Origin: Pegoplata infirma
Lineage: Eukaryota > Arthropoda > Insecta > Diptera > Anthomyiidae
Reading direction: 5' to 3'
NCBI GenBank assembly: GCA_963921195.1
Contig: OY992540.1
Location: forward strand, 12,221,136 to 12,285,135
Length of the DNA stretch: 64,000 nt
The translations under genes were made by a program, and so were the position numbers. Below are positions 11,579 through 22,680 of this stretch, piece after piece (positions within the stretch are counted from its first letter, which is position 1; the number at the start of each line of letters is the position of its first letter). A model generated the notes under the pieces. It was not told where the DNA came from, did not search any database, and saw only the letters and a list, made by a program, of their open reading frames with translations.

Positions 11579-11825
11579 CACAGAGAAAAATAAATTTCCA
11601 ACTGAATTTTTCAGTTGTTTCAACTCAAAATTCGGTTGCTGCTACTACATTTTGATGTGGCTAACGAATTTTATAGTTGTTTTAATTAAAAGACAGTTGC
11701 AATAACAACATTTTGTTGTAACTACCGATATTTAGTTGTTTCAAACTTAATTCAAATGCATCCACCGATTTTGTGTTGCAACAACTGAATTTCAGTTGGA
11801 AATTAGCAAATTTGTTTTTTGTGTG
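11579..11825. mobile_element. TA-flanked MITE, family N
   Basis: It has TA on both sides (11577-11578 and 11826-11827). Ends CACAGAGAAAAATAAATTTCC-like and the inverse CACACAAAAAACAAATTTGC-like continue into matching CCAACTGAA...TTCAGTTGG blocks. 247 bp, with many CAACTG/CAGTTG motifs (E-box-like), and no open frame. Confidence 0.75.
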
Positions 11826-11834
11826 TAGGAATCG

Positions 11835-13292
11835 CATACGACTCGTTTTAAATTAAACGACTCGTTTTAGCTCGTTTCATCATTTTGTTTTCATTACTTA
11901 AATGAAGGAATTCATAAGCTGATTGAAATTTCATGCATGTTATGAACAAATTTTATGAAACTTGTTTCATTAGATTTCATAATTTCATTAAAAAATATCA
12001 TACGATTTTTTAGAACTAAATACAACTTTGCGTTGCGAATAAGAGAAAGAAAACAGAACAAAAACATACGACGTTTTATTACACCACGCGTGTTTAGTCT
12101 AATTGTAATTTTTACATGTGTGTTAACTTTTTTCTAATAAAATAAAATAATTTTATATTTTTTTGCTTTGTTGTTGAAACTTGTGTGTGTGTGTTATGCT
12201 GGTTATATCTAATTGAAATTACAAGTGAAAAGTTCCGTATAAGTGTTTCTTTTGAATGTTTCTTATAAATTATAATATAATTTGCAACAGAAAAACAGTT
12301 TTTTAAGTCATTAAAATTTTGTGATGAAATGTAGGGTAATTTGTGTTGTTCCATTGCTACGTTGTTGCTGCGTTTTGGCAGCACGTGTTTTTAAAGTCAT
12401 CGCGTTTTTGTCTTTTATAGTTTACCTTATATGGCAATTCAGACCAATTTAAGTTTGGAGTAAAATTTTGTTGTTTGTAAAAACTAGGTGAAAACCATAA
12501 AAAGTGTGCAATTAATGGTCATGTCACAGACTCAATTCCGTTGGGAAGTGGAATAAGTGGTTCACTCGTAAAACGCAAAGCAAATACTTTTTTCGGAATG
12601 AAACCACTTTTAGCAATTCAATTCCACTTTGATTTTTGAAAGTGATTTCATTCCGAAAAAAATTGTTTTGCGTTTTACGAGTAACAACTTTTTTTCAAAT
12701 CCGATCGGAATTGAGTCTGTGACATGCCCCTAAATAAAATTTCTGTGACGGTTACAGTGATGGTTACATGTGACTTACCAAAATTGTTATTAATGCAAAT
12801 TTTCACTTATGGGTGTATGATACGTGCTGTTTTTAGGTAACTTGTTCCTAACTTTATTAGGGTCTTCTATGGAAATTTTGATAACTATAACCAACATGAA
12901 TTTATCGTAATTCCCATATCAAAACCTTAATAAAGTTAGCAACTAGTTACTTGTAAAAAGCAATTATCATACGCTCAATACCAACTACTATTTCACATTT
13001 AATCAATGGATATTTTCATACATTTTATGAAAAACTTCATAAAACGTTTCAAACAAGTTCTACGAATATTTTCATTATTTATGTGCAAGTTTTCATTGAA
13101 AGGAACTTTAATGACACCAGTTTCATTAATCAAATGAAACCTGTCTTCGGTTGAAAACGTGAGTCATTTTTCATTAAGGTTAAGTCAATTTTATTTCACG
13201 AAGCTATTTTTTTCAGTGCATATAGTGTCATTTCGTTGTAATGGAATAAATACTAAACGAGTCGTTTAGTTTAAAATTAAAAGACGTGTATG
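11835..13292. repeat. Outer inverted repeat around family I copy 2
   Basis: CATACGACTCGTTTTAAATT plus AAACGACTCGTTTT at the left is mirrored at 13250-13292 by AAACGAGTCGTTTAG and AAAAGACGTGTATG. The pair brackets the whole second family I copy, suggesting insertion into, or capture by, another TIR element. No TSD is established. Confidence 0.45.
11876..13218. mobile_element. TA-flanked TIR element, family I, copy 2
   Basis: It matches copy 1 (2143-3461) over about 1.3 kb by eye with scattered substitutions and small indels, including the same nested palindromes (12514-12732 and about 12834-12955). It retains about 50 bp near 12358-12413, containing GCGTTTTGGCAGCACGTG, that copy 1 lacks. The left terminal ~40 bp are replaced. 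The right terminus TATTTTTTTCAGTG is intact. Confidence 0.8.
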
Positions 13293-13400
13293 AGAATACG
13301 GGATTAGAGCGCATTCGCATTGCTATGGTAAAACACGGTTTAGTTGAAACATTGTTTTCTGATTCGTTTAACCATATATTTTGATAGCAAGAAACATTTG

Positions 13401-13642
13401 CCCTGTTTTCGCATAACCGTTTATATTTTAACATTAAAATTTTGAATTTTTTTGGCACCACTTTTGTTGAATGTCAAAGTTTATTTAAGCAAACACGGAA
13501 AAAAACATTTTATTTTCAAATGCGAACTTGGCTTCACTTTTTATTGAAACTTAAATTTAATGCCAATAATTATACAAGTTAAAAATAAGCGTAGTTTAAA
13601 ATTTGTATAGGTAAGCGTATATACGGTTATGCGAAAACAGTG
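13401..13642. repeat. Palindromic MITE with CCCTGTTTTCGCATAACCGT ends
   Basis: The left end at 13401 is mirrored by ACGGTTATGCGAAAACAGTG at 13623-13642. Flanking sequence also shows weak outer symmetry (GCTATGGTAAAACACGG versus GCTATTGCTAAAACCGAG). No open frame. Confidence 0.65.
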
Positions 13643-14182
13643 CTATTGCTAAAACCGAGTTTATAATAGTCATAAACTTGGATATTACCAAAAAAAAGCT
13701 GTAGGAAAAAGCTATAGAAAACAAAAAGCAAACCTAATATTCTGAATTTTCATGATATTTCCTTACTATACGTAAGAAGCAGTGTTGCCACTTCTTGGAT
13801 AATTATCCAAAAAATGGATAATTTAAAATTTTTTGGATGCTCTTTGGATAATTACGTATTTGGATAATTTATGGATAATTTTATCATTTACAATTTAAAG
13901 TTTGAAATGGACAAAATTTATTTTGTTTTCTATTTTAATTTAATTTGGTGTTTTTTTCAGTTACTTCTAATTAAACAGCAATTTATTTGTTTTTAGTTTT
14001 GACAATACCTTTTAAATTTGGAGTTGTTCAAATTATATCAATCTATAAGCCTTATTGGCCCACAAAAAATATGGTCTGTTTGATTATTGGATGTCCAAAC
14101 TTATTGGGCAAATGATTTTAAAATTACAAATTGTGCTGATGAAAATCTTTTTTAAATTTAGAAGTTGTTTTTTTAATTTCTT

Positions 14183-14349
14183 ATGATTCTTCCATTTTCT
14201 AATACATCAATAGAAAGAGTTTTAGTAAATTAAGATAAAAAACCCGATTTACGAAATGAATTATCTTCAAATACTGTTGGTTCAATTCTTTTTACAAAAG
14301 GAGGCATTGAAAGAAATGGGGATACAAATTTTGAGCCCACAAAAAAAAT
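14183..14349 (+). pseudogene. hAT transposase C-terminal (hATC) remnant
   Basis: One frame reads MILPFSNTSIERVL, a stop, then KKPDLRNELSSNTVGSIL and FTKGGIERNG. This fits the hAT dimerisation domain, whose usual signature is a Leu-Pro-hydrophobic-Ser-Asn...Glu-Arg-Val-Phe-Ser block, then Lys-rich and Arg-Asn-Arg/Glu-Leu segments. The in-frame stop after VLVN and loss of everything upstream show it is dead. Seen: the motif order and the stop. Family knowledge: the hATC match. Loss of activity is inference. A database search of the translation would settle the subfamily. Confidence 0.75.
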
Positions 14350-14352
14350 AGC

Positions 14353-14728
14353 TCTGTTTTTTGCAGATCGGATTAAGATTAGGATTAACTCTATTTAGTT
14401 AAAAAAAGGATCAAATCAAGTCCAGAATTTTTTTTTATATTTTTTTTCTGAATTTACATCCAATTAGTTAATATAAACAGGAAAAAAAAATTAAGCGTTG
14501 TCCAAAATGTAAAACGGTATAAATAAATTTAAGTTAATCCTAGGATTTAACTAAATTGATTTTTCATTCTTTGCATTTTGGACAAAGCTTAATTTGTTTT
14601 TCTGTTTATATTTACTAATTGTATGTAATTTCAGAAAAAAATTATAAAAAAAAAATCTGGACTCGATTTGACCCATTTTTTAACTAAAGTTAATCCAAAT
14701 CTTAATCCGGTCTGCAAAAAACAGGGCT
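14353..14728. mobile_element. TA-flanked foldback MITE inside the hAT remnant
   Basis: The arms of ~85-90 bp begin GCTCTGTTTTTTGCAGATCG and are mirrored at the right (GCCCTGTTTTTTGCAGACCG inverted), with GATTAAGATTAGGATTAACT within each arm. TA lies on both sides. It inserted just after the transposase remnant. Confidence 0.75.
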
Positions 14729-14954
14729 AATATTAAAATAACTGGAAAACTATTATAAAATATTTTTCATTCTGAACATTACAAAATGTATGATTTTTAT
14801 TAAAAAATAATTTATTTTTTCTTAAAATTGAATTTGATAATCCACTTTTGTTTCGTTAAAAAATCGTTCTTGATTCTTTTGGATAATTTTTGGGATTTTG
14901 GATAATTTTGGACAAACTCCTGGATAATTTTTTGGTTCACTGGTGGCAACACTG

Positions 14955-15447
14955 GTAAGAAGCTTAATATAATTTATAAATACATTCCTTAATTGAATTA
15001 TTTCATGTCATTTTTAAATATAAAGCATTTGTAAAATAACCAATTTTTATTAAATAATTATTGATAATTTCCAAATTTTTTTATGAAGTTTTATAGTGGA
15101 GATTTCTTTAGTGAGGAAGTGCATACTAATGTCTATATTTGGAAGTGGTGCAAGCCATAATTTATGACATTATATATCAATTTTTGGAAGTTGTTTAAAA
15201 GTATCTCCATTTGAATAATAAATCAGGGGTTAACTGCTTTTTTTGGAGTACTTCAGAAGTGGTTTGATTTGGACTACTTCCTTTATTTTTTGCTGGGATA
15301 GTGCTAATCAATTGCATATGATGTTTATAATTGTAAAAAGGCTCGAAAACACAATGAATTTCATTTATAGTGGACATCCCATAAGCGTTGGTCAAGCAAA
15401 AACAAAAATATATTCCGGCCACTTCCGCAATCAAGCAAAAACGACTA
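14955..15447. other. Unannotated spacer
   Basis: No supported gene. Overlapping open frames on both strands at 15195-15521 have no family resemblance, and the plus-strand one runs into the next TIR element. Confidence 0.5.
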
Positions 15448-16048
15448 ACAAGGGAAGTCTCCCTAGTGTCACCCGCGGATCTTTATGGAATTGGTTTTAT
15501 TTTGTAGATCAGAAAAAATAAAGAGACACGTATTTTTTTTTAGCGGCCCAAATTCATATTTAGGGGGTAAAAAGGAGGGGGGAAGACAAGGACATTTTTC
15601 AGTTTTTTTCGTTTATCTCCTATATTATGCAAAGAAACCTAGTCATGTTACATACCAAATGAAAGGTCTTTGGAAAACCTATCTATGTGTGCTAAGAACG
15701 TGTTCAAACATGCACAACTTTTTGTCATATTGAGTAAAATACCAAAATTTTAGGACATTTTTGTTAATAAGTCGAAAAATATTAACTTCTTTGGCCCGTT
15801 GTTAGCACCACGAGATAGGTACTTTTAATACCTTTAATCTGATACCCCACATGCCTATATTAATTTTGTTTAAATAGGCGTAAATCGTAAAAAACTGAAA
15901 AAGGTCAATTTCCCCCCATACAAATCGACCCCCCTAAAAATGAGTTTGGGCCGCTAAAAAAAAATACGTGTCGAATTAATTTTCGTTCTTAACAACATAT
16001 CCAAATTTCATGAAGATCGGAGGGTGACACCAGGGAGACTTCCCTTGT
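15448..16048. mobile_element. TIR element with ACAAGGGAAGTCTCCCTAGT ends
   Basis: The left terminus is mirrored by AGACTTCCCTTGT at 16036-16048. Symmetry extends inward through GTGTCACCC, CACGTATTTTTTTTTAGCGG and CCCAAATTCAT/ATGAGTTTGGG, giving about 140-bp imperfect arms in a 601-bp element. No TSD can be fixed and no open frame has family signals. Confidence 0.75.
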
Positions 16049-16049
16049 A

Positions 16050-16530
16050 AGCTGACCCAAACTAAATTTCCCGCACAGATAGTGCTAAAAGGACACATAA
16101 GAACACGATTCGACAAAGCGGTGTAAATTTCCTGCTATTCTCAACGATATTTTATCTTTTACTACTGATAGTACTAACCGAGCTGGAATGTTAGAGTGCG
16201 ATTCGGCAAAGGGGTAAAAAATTCCACTCCCTTTCAATTTCATTTAAATTGGCAGCATATATAGTACTTACCGAGGACGCAACATGGAACTTTAGATATA
16301 TTAAAAGCCACGATTCGATAAGAATGCGTAAAATGAAACGCCCTTTGTACTATAATTAACGTTACGTCTGTCTGTTTCTCTATAGATATTGCTAACCGAA
16401 GGTGAAACTAAAGGCTAATTCTGGACCCGGTCCCGTGCTTTAGTTTTGTCCGGCACTGTATATTAAGATCGAGATGCAATGGAAAACAGAATCGATGTTT
16501 TCTCAGGGCCAGCAACGCGGACCGGGTCAG
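16050..16530. repeat. Diverged tandem array with CTAGCTGACCC boundary
   Basis: Three to four poorly conserved units of about 95-120 bp carry GATAGTACTAACCGAG, ACGATTCGACAAAGCGG and GTAAAATTTCC-type blocks (starts near 16076, 16164, 16260 and 16382). At 16490-16530 the sequence GCAACGCGGACCGGGTCAGC then TAGTATAT is the inverse of ACTAGCTGACCCGGTCC. A relative occurs at 57716-57750 (ACTAGC...GAACCCGGCGTTGCCCGG). I do not know the family. Confidence 0.5.
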
Positions 16531-16539
16531 CTAGTATAT

Positions 16540-17125
16540 AATATTGATCCATGATCGATTAAATGTTCAGACTCCTGAAGTTTAGCACAAATATGTCTGG
16601 TTAAGTTCGGAAATGGTCAAAATCGGATCAGAGGGAAAAAAAATTCCCCCTTGAAGAACTTAACCATCTTCTACAAAATCATTTTTAGCAGTTTTTTCCA
16701 TATATTTGTTAAACAAATGAAACAATTTTATGTCAGAAAACAATTAAAAGTCATGCACTTGGAACCAGGGGGACTAACAAAAAAAATTTTCCCGCCCCCT
16801 TTTGTGGATATAAAAAAAATGTTTAAATAATGATAAAACTGATTTACTTAAGTGCAAAAATCATAACAAATAAATTTGCCAACATTTATCGCGAGGAGAA
16901 TGTGTCTCCCAGCACCACAACAAAAAAGGTTCTGACCCAGAAACCAGACCAAGAAATCTTAATGTATTTCGACTCCCTGAACTCGAATCTTCAATCCAAA
17001 AAAAAAATCAATCGTTGGGTTTTCCTGTAATCTTACAAAGATAAATCTTACATAATAGATTTCTTTGAAATTTATTCACAAGGTAGACAAAAAAATCTTA
17101 ATCCAATCTTTATGTATATTGTATA
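16540..17125 (+). mobile_element. Mini-me-type family C, copy 2
   Basis: It has GATCCATGATCGATTAAATG, CTCCTGAAGTTTAGCACAAA, AAATCGGATCAGAGGG, CCCCTTGAAGAACTT and TTGTGGATAT in the same order as copy 1. The GTCY tract is lost. From about 16900 it passes into sequence that recurs inverted beyond the neighbouring foldback (about 19170-20030). Confidence 0.65.
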
Positions 17126-19157
17126 TGGGGCATTCCATGCCAAATCACTCACTTTTAGGCCCGACCCCCTTCGATTAATTTTATTTTTGGATATGTTTTA
17201 GTACGTATTAAATGCAACTTGCAGCCAAATTTTCAGCCTTTTATACCAAGGTGGTGTTGAGTAATCAATTTTTCAAAATGGCGATTTTTTCCAAAAAATG
17301 AAAAAATTTAAATTTTCAATCAATTTGTACCAGTAAAAAATATAGATATTTTAAAAAAAGTTGGACAACGTTTTGTTGGTATTTAAATGTAGTTTTAGAA
17401 AAAAAATGTGAAAAAATTATTCGAAGTAATTATCACTTATTTTTTGACGTTTAAAAATTAAAATCGACTTTTTGAAAAAGTCCGAAACCTTCGATTTTTT
17501 TGTAAAAAACTAAAAGAATTCTACTCTAAATTATGCAACTTTTAAGCCATAACTCGAGATGTGATCACAATTCTTTCTATTTTTTTTTTAATTTTTAAAA
17601 TTGCACCTTTTATGTTTTGGCTCTGATTTATTTTATATGGAGCTCCAAAAAAAATAAAAATGGTAGATACTGACCCTAACTTACCCTAAATATATTCATT
17701 TGGAGGTAAATATACGTCTCACAAAAATTTGGGACGATCGGACATGTGTAAGGCGCTTAGCATGGTCCTTGAAGTTTAAAAAACGGATTACAAGGAAAAA
17801 TATGATTTTTTTTCTGTTTTCGCAATTTCTTTGGTATTTTAAGTTAAGTTTTAATTCAAGTGATTACAGAATTATGATGTGGAGTAAAATGCCTTTCTAA
17901 TAAGGTACTAAAAACTAAAATCGGTTGAAAATCAGCCAAGTTATTACAACTTCCCCAGGCATCTAGCGTGTGCCATACAACTTGATTAAAAAATACGAGG
18001 CCCTTTTTTTAAATTTATTGAAATTTTCTACTGTAATAACATTTTTTCATTATTCATGTTTCAGTGTAATATTTTTTTGACTTTTCCAAATTTTAAAACA
18101 AAAAAAATATTTTTTTTTTTTAAATAGAGATTTCAAAAGGGTGTGGAAAATGCAGGCATTTTTAGCACTAATTTAAAAAATGTTAGCAAAACACAATATG
18201 AAAAATACTTGTCATCTAATAACATTTGAACTTGAAGAATAAAAAAATGTTATTACAGTAGAAAATTTCAATGAATTTCAAAAATCGGATTGTATTGATT
18301 AATCAAGTTGTCTGCCACACGTTAGATGCCTGGGGAAGTTGTAATAACTTGGCTGATTTTAAACCGATTTCGGTTTTTATGACCTTAATAGAGAGACATT
18401 TTACTCTACATTTCAATTCTGTAACCACTTGAATTCAAAATTAACTTAAAATACCAAAAAAATTAAGAAAACAGAAAAAAATGCATATTTTCCCTTGTAA
18501 TCCGATTTTCAAACTTCAAAGCCGATGCGGCACGCCTTACCCATGTCCGATCATCCTAAAATTTTCTGAAACGTATTTTTACACCCAAGTTAATATATCT
18601 AGGGGAAGTTACGGTCAATATTTACCAAATTATTTTTTTTGGAGCACCATATAAAATAAACCAGAGTCAAAAAAAAAAATGTGCAATTTTCAAAATTTGA
18701 ATAAAAATAGAACGAATTACGATCACATCTCGAATTATGACTTAAAAGTTGCGTATTTTAGAGTAGAATTTTTTGACATTTTTAAAAAAAAAATCGAAGG
18801 TTTCGGACTTTTTCAAAAAGTCGATTTTAATTTTTATACGATAAAAAACAAGTGATAGTTACTTCGAATAATTTTTCATATTTTTTTTTCTAAAACTACA
18901 TTTAACTACCAACAAAATGTTATCCATCTTTTTTTAATATATCTATATTTTTTACTGGTCAAAATTGATTGAAAATTTAAATTTTTTCATTTTTTGGAAA
19001 AAATCGCCATTTTGAAAAATTGATTACTCAACACCACCTTGGTATAAAAAGCTGAAAATTTGGCTGGAAGTTGCATTTAATACGTACTAAAACATATCAA
19101 AAAATTAATCGAAGGGGGTCGGGCCTAAAAGTGAGTGATTTGGCATGGAATGCCCCA
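17126..19157. mobile_element. 2.03-kb foldback element
   Basis: Termini TGGGGCATTCCATGCCAAAT and its exact inverse enclose arms of about 930 bp around a ~180-bp centre near 18050-18230. Matching landmarks include GGCCCGACCCCCTTCGATTA versus TAATCGAAGGGGGTCGGGCC, and ACTTCCCCAGGCATCTA versus TAGATGCCTGGGGAAGT. Arms differ by scattered substitutions. Flanks read TA/TAT at both ends. No open frame is conserved between arms. Its termini match family A, but the arm bodies do not. Confidence 0.9.
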
Positions 19158-19408
19158 TATGTATATTTAATTTTAAGAAAGCAGGTAGTTTCACTTTGCG
19201 TTATTTCCTTGTAAGATTACATGAAAACCCAACGATGGAATTCCATTCTATGGCAGAATCGAAGTCAGGAGGTCAAAATACATAAAGACATTTTTTTTTT
19301 TTTTTATAAAATTCAAAGAAATCTGGAATGGTTCCTTTGGGGACTTTCCTTGTAAGATCACTGGGAAACCCAACGATAGATTTTTTTTGATGGCAGTTTC
19401 GAGTTCAG
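19158..19408. repeat. Inverted flank of the foldback
   Basis: CTTGTAAGATTACATGAAAA and CCCAACGATGG-type sequences occur twice here (about 19210 and 19345) and mirror 16985-17040. So the palindrome has a second, older layer of inverted flank outside its termini. Confidence 0.55.
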
Positions 19409-19760
19409 TAGCGCAATTCACTAACTTTTTAACGACAAAAATCGGTAGTTATATTGTCGAATATCGTTAATTATCGACAATTGTCTTTTAAAGCGATTCT
19501 ATAACATTTTTCTACCAAATTTTGTCGTTTTTGAAAATCGTTAACTTATCAACAAACATTTTTTTGGAGTTAAAGTTAACGAAATTTTTCGGTTCTTAAT
19601 ACAATTTCAAAATAAACAAATTTCAAATTAACTATTTTTGTCTTTAATTCTTTTCGATGATTGAACAATTCATAGAATCACATATTCGTTAAAACAACCG
19701 ACAATTCTCGTTAGTTAACGATATCGGTAATTTCGTTAAAAAAGTTACTGAATCGCACTA
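19409..19760. mobile_element. TIR element with TAGTGCGATTCAGTAAC ends
   Basis: Left TAGCGCAATTCACTAACTTT is mirrored by the inverse of TAGTGCGATTCAGTAACTTT. The body is rich in TTAACGA/TCGTTAA motifs. 352 bp, noncoding, and no TSD is visible because another element abuts it. Confidence 0.65.
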
Positions 19761-20008
19761 CAGGGGGGTTATCGCGTATTTCGACTCGAAATGGAAACGT
19801 TTTCGAATAGAATTTTCATTACGCAAATAATTAAAAAGAAAATATTTTTTTAGTAACGATATTCTTTAGAGCCTCTCAGGTTTTCGTCAAATTATGTAAA
19901 AATATGTAAAAAAATAATTTTGCGTGAAAAAATTTATTGTTTCCACAGGTTAAGAATTCCCGAATTCGAACGCTTTCTTTCGAAGTTAATTACGCGGTAA
20001 CCCCCCAG
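19761..20008. mobile_element. TIR element with CAGGGGGGTTA ends
   Basis: Left CAGGGGGGTTATCGCGTATT and the inverse of CTGGGGGGTTACCGCGTAAT share also TCGAAA and CGTTTTCGAAT/ATTCGAACGC inner blocks. 248 bp. It lies back to back with the previous element inside a mini-me-like host, whose GTCTGGTTTCTG resumes at 20009. Confidence 0.65.
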
Positions 20009-20712
20009 GTCTGGTTTCTGTTTTTTATTTTGGTGTGATTTTCTTCAAAATCATTCGAAGAAAATATCATGGTGTAATTAGTAAAGAAAAATTAATTTGA
20101 GCTAGAATAAAACTACTCAAAAAAAGTGTTTCAAGATCAAATATAACAATTTTTATTTTTTAATAAAAACTAATCAACATTTAGAAAAATTTAGAAAAAG
20201 AAAAATTCGGAAAAAATAAAAAAATCAGGTGAATTAATAAAGACGGAAAATATATCAAAAACAAAATTATAAAATTTAAGAAAAAGTCAGGAAAACCCTA
20301 ACAGTTGTTTTCAGATTTGGCACAGCCGAATTTTGAGAATTTTTAAAAACCTGGCTTGAAAATCTTTTCTTATTCATGACAACACAAATTGAATGTGGTG
20401 TACAAATGTCACCTGTTTTACCATAATATATGAAATACTTTAGTCCCTACACCAATCCTAGAATTTTGCATAGAAATGACATTAAAAATTGTTGTTATAA
20501 AAACTTTATGTAAATGTTAAATCATGCTGCAAATGATAGTCTACTCCTCTGATACGTTTTTTTTCTCTTTTAAATAAAAAAAAAATAAACTTTAATAAGA
20601 AAAAACTGAAGTGTTGCATGTGTTTAACCCATTTGGAACCGCTTATAACTTAACAGTTAAGAATTTGTTATTTAGAAAAATTATATTAAAATTTTGTCCG
20701 GGCAAATTGTAA
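20009..20712. other. Mini-me fragments and unassigned AT-rich DNA
   Basis: Apart from a family C-like end at about 20313-20345 (GATTTGGCACAGCCGAATTTT), nothing is recognised. Positions 20140-20175 (AAATATAACAATTTTTATTT, then AATAAAAACTAATCA) recur near 29050 and 52860. Confidence 0.45.
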
Positions 20713-21202
20713 CACTAAAAGAACTTGAACGAATTTCAATCAACAAAAACGTGGATTCAATCAATTTTTTTATTAAAATTCCTCCAATTAAGAAAATTGT
20801 TAAAACAATGATTACATTGTAGATAATTAATTGAATATTTTTTCGATCAAAATTTTTTTCGATTTTGATCTCAAATTTTATAAATTTTTGATTTATATTC
20901 AATCAAAATAATGATTGATTTAACGAATGAATTGTAAGATTTTGACAAAATTATCAAAAAATTCATCTTTTTTGCTTTCCAATATGTTGCTAACAATAAA
21001 AAAAAGTAAACCCCGATTATTTTGTATATTTTTAAATTAATGTAGTCAAATGAATTAAAGCGAAAAAAAATCTGGAATGTTGAAAATTTGTAATTCGACA
21101 TGTAAAGAAAATAACAAAAATTTTAATCAAAACATTAACTCATTTCAATTTTGTTGATAAATAGATTTAACTGAAAATTTTTAGCCAATAATTTTTTGTG
21201 TG
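20713..21202. mobile_element. MITE family M, copy 1
   Basis: It starts CACTAAAAGAACTTGAACG and ends AATAATTTTTTGTGTG, with the same internal order as 43632-44125: GAATTTCAATCAAC, GATTGAAAT..., AATCATTATTTTGATTGA-type symmetric blocks, TTTGCTTTCCAATATGTTGC, AAATTAAAGCGAAAAAAA. About 490 bp, noncoding. Confidence 0.7.
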
Positions 21203-22474
21203 AATTGAATTAAAATATCATAATCAATTACTTTTGTAATTGAAACAATTTTACTCAATTTTAATTAAATAAAAAGATCATATTCAATTACTTCTGTAAT
21301 CGATTTAATTAAAAAGTTTACTAATTTTAAAACTTTCAAATTGAACGGTCAATTTAAAAAAAAAAAATTAAATCTTTGATTAAATTTTAAATTAAATCAA
21401 CTAAAAAAGTAATTGAACTTTATTTTTTTTAACAATTAAAATTTTCATTGAAAGAATTTTTGATTTAAATTTATGATGGGATCAATAAAAATTTTTTGTA
21501 AAAATAGTTTGGAGTTGATTACAATAAAATCGCTTCAACAAGGTTTAATTAAATGCACATGTTCTGAAAGATTAAACTGTAGTAGATTCAGTTAAGATAG
21601 AAACGGAATAAGTTTATGTATTGGTAAATGATTTGTTGTACAGGAGAGTTTTTATAGGAAAAAAAAACAAAAATCTTAAAACTTGATATTATGGTTAAGG
21701 AATGTGGATTTTGAAAGGCGTTTTTTTTTTTCTTCTACTTTCAGCACCATAATAGACAATAGAAATACAAACTTAATAGAGTTTTTCCGCCAGTTTTATA
21801 TTTTTTTACTTAGCTGCAAAATTTATGTCAGATTTAAAATTTAACTACATTTGAAAATAACAAAAACAAAAATAGCAACTGTTTTTTGTGGTTTTAAATT
21901 TCTTTTAAAGATCATATTTATCTTGGTTTCATTTTCAATGGTTAAATTTCATTTTATGGTTTAAATAAAGAAATCTGTATTTATTTTTTTTTTCTAGAAG
22001 AAAAAACGTTTTTTTTTACCCATTTGTGGATGTGGCTGGTTAAGCGTTTAATACATCAGGTGTCACTTTTATGTGAAAATTGTCGTTTTGTTGAAAGAGA
22101 GTAGAATGAATGTATGTCAAATATATAAAAATAATAAAAAATAAAACATCATATTTAGTAACATTGACCAACTTGTGACATCTAACATTACAGAAAATTA
22201 ACAACCTGTTACATACTAAACTTTTATTGTAAAGATTTTTTTTTTTTTTTTAATTTTTCAAAATAAATTCTCTATTTTTAGCAAGTAACACAAAAATCAA
22301 GAAACGCTTCAATGATTACAAAATTCCCACTTTTTTAGAAAATAAAAACTCAAATTTTCTCACAAAAGTATTGAAAATTATTCAAACTTTAATACACAAT
22401 TTCCAATTGATTATCTGTAACAGAAAGAATTTTTATTAAATCAAACAAGAATTTTTGTAAAAACTGCTGTGTAG
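21203..22474. other. Unannotated AT-rich region
   Basis: About 21210-21480 is dense in AATTGA/TCAATT motifs and looks like decayed family M. Beyond that no coding or mobile features are identified. Confidence 0.45.
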
Positions 22475-22680
22475 GTAAAATATCAAGCTTTCATTTAAGC
22501 TTAATTGCGTCCAGATTGAATAAATATTAACTGTGCTACGAGAATCAAAATGAAAATAATAGGACTACTTATTTTTAAACCAGTATTTTTGTAAAAAGAG
22601 CAAGCTTTAATTGAAGCTCAATAGCGTCCAGATTAAGTAAATAATAAATATGCTGTGAGAGTTGAAATGGAAATTGAAAT
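22475..22680. repeat. Tandem pair of the AAGCTTT...GTCCAGATT module
   Basis: Two units about 110 bp apart (near 22487 and 22597) contain AAGCTT...GCGTCCAGATT and GTAAAATATCAAGCTTTC-type starts. A third copy is at 3466-3560. Symmetric sequence after it (22683-22740, TTTTTAGAAAATTTTTAAAA) also follows the 3466 copy. Confidence 0.6.

Larger units (their letters stand above)
13780..14954 (+). mobile_element. hAT transposon remnant with TSD GTAAGAAG
   Basis: Termini are CAGTGTTGCCACTTCTTGG at the left and the inverse of CAGTGTTGCCACCAGTG at the right, flanked by a perfect 8-bp TSD GTAAGAAG (13772-13779 and 14955-14962). Both the CAGTG ends and the 8-bp TSD are hAT hallmarks. The 1175-bp body holds GGATAATT subterminal repeats, a decayed transposase C-terminus at 14183-14349 and a nested palindromic MITE at 14353-14728. 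It is too short to be autonomous. Confidence 0.9.

Noticed and set aside
15195..15521. Overlapping open frames on both strands
   Set aside because: Antisense shadows of each other that run into the TIR of the element at 15448.
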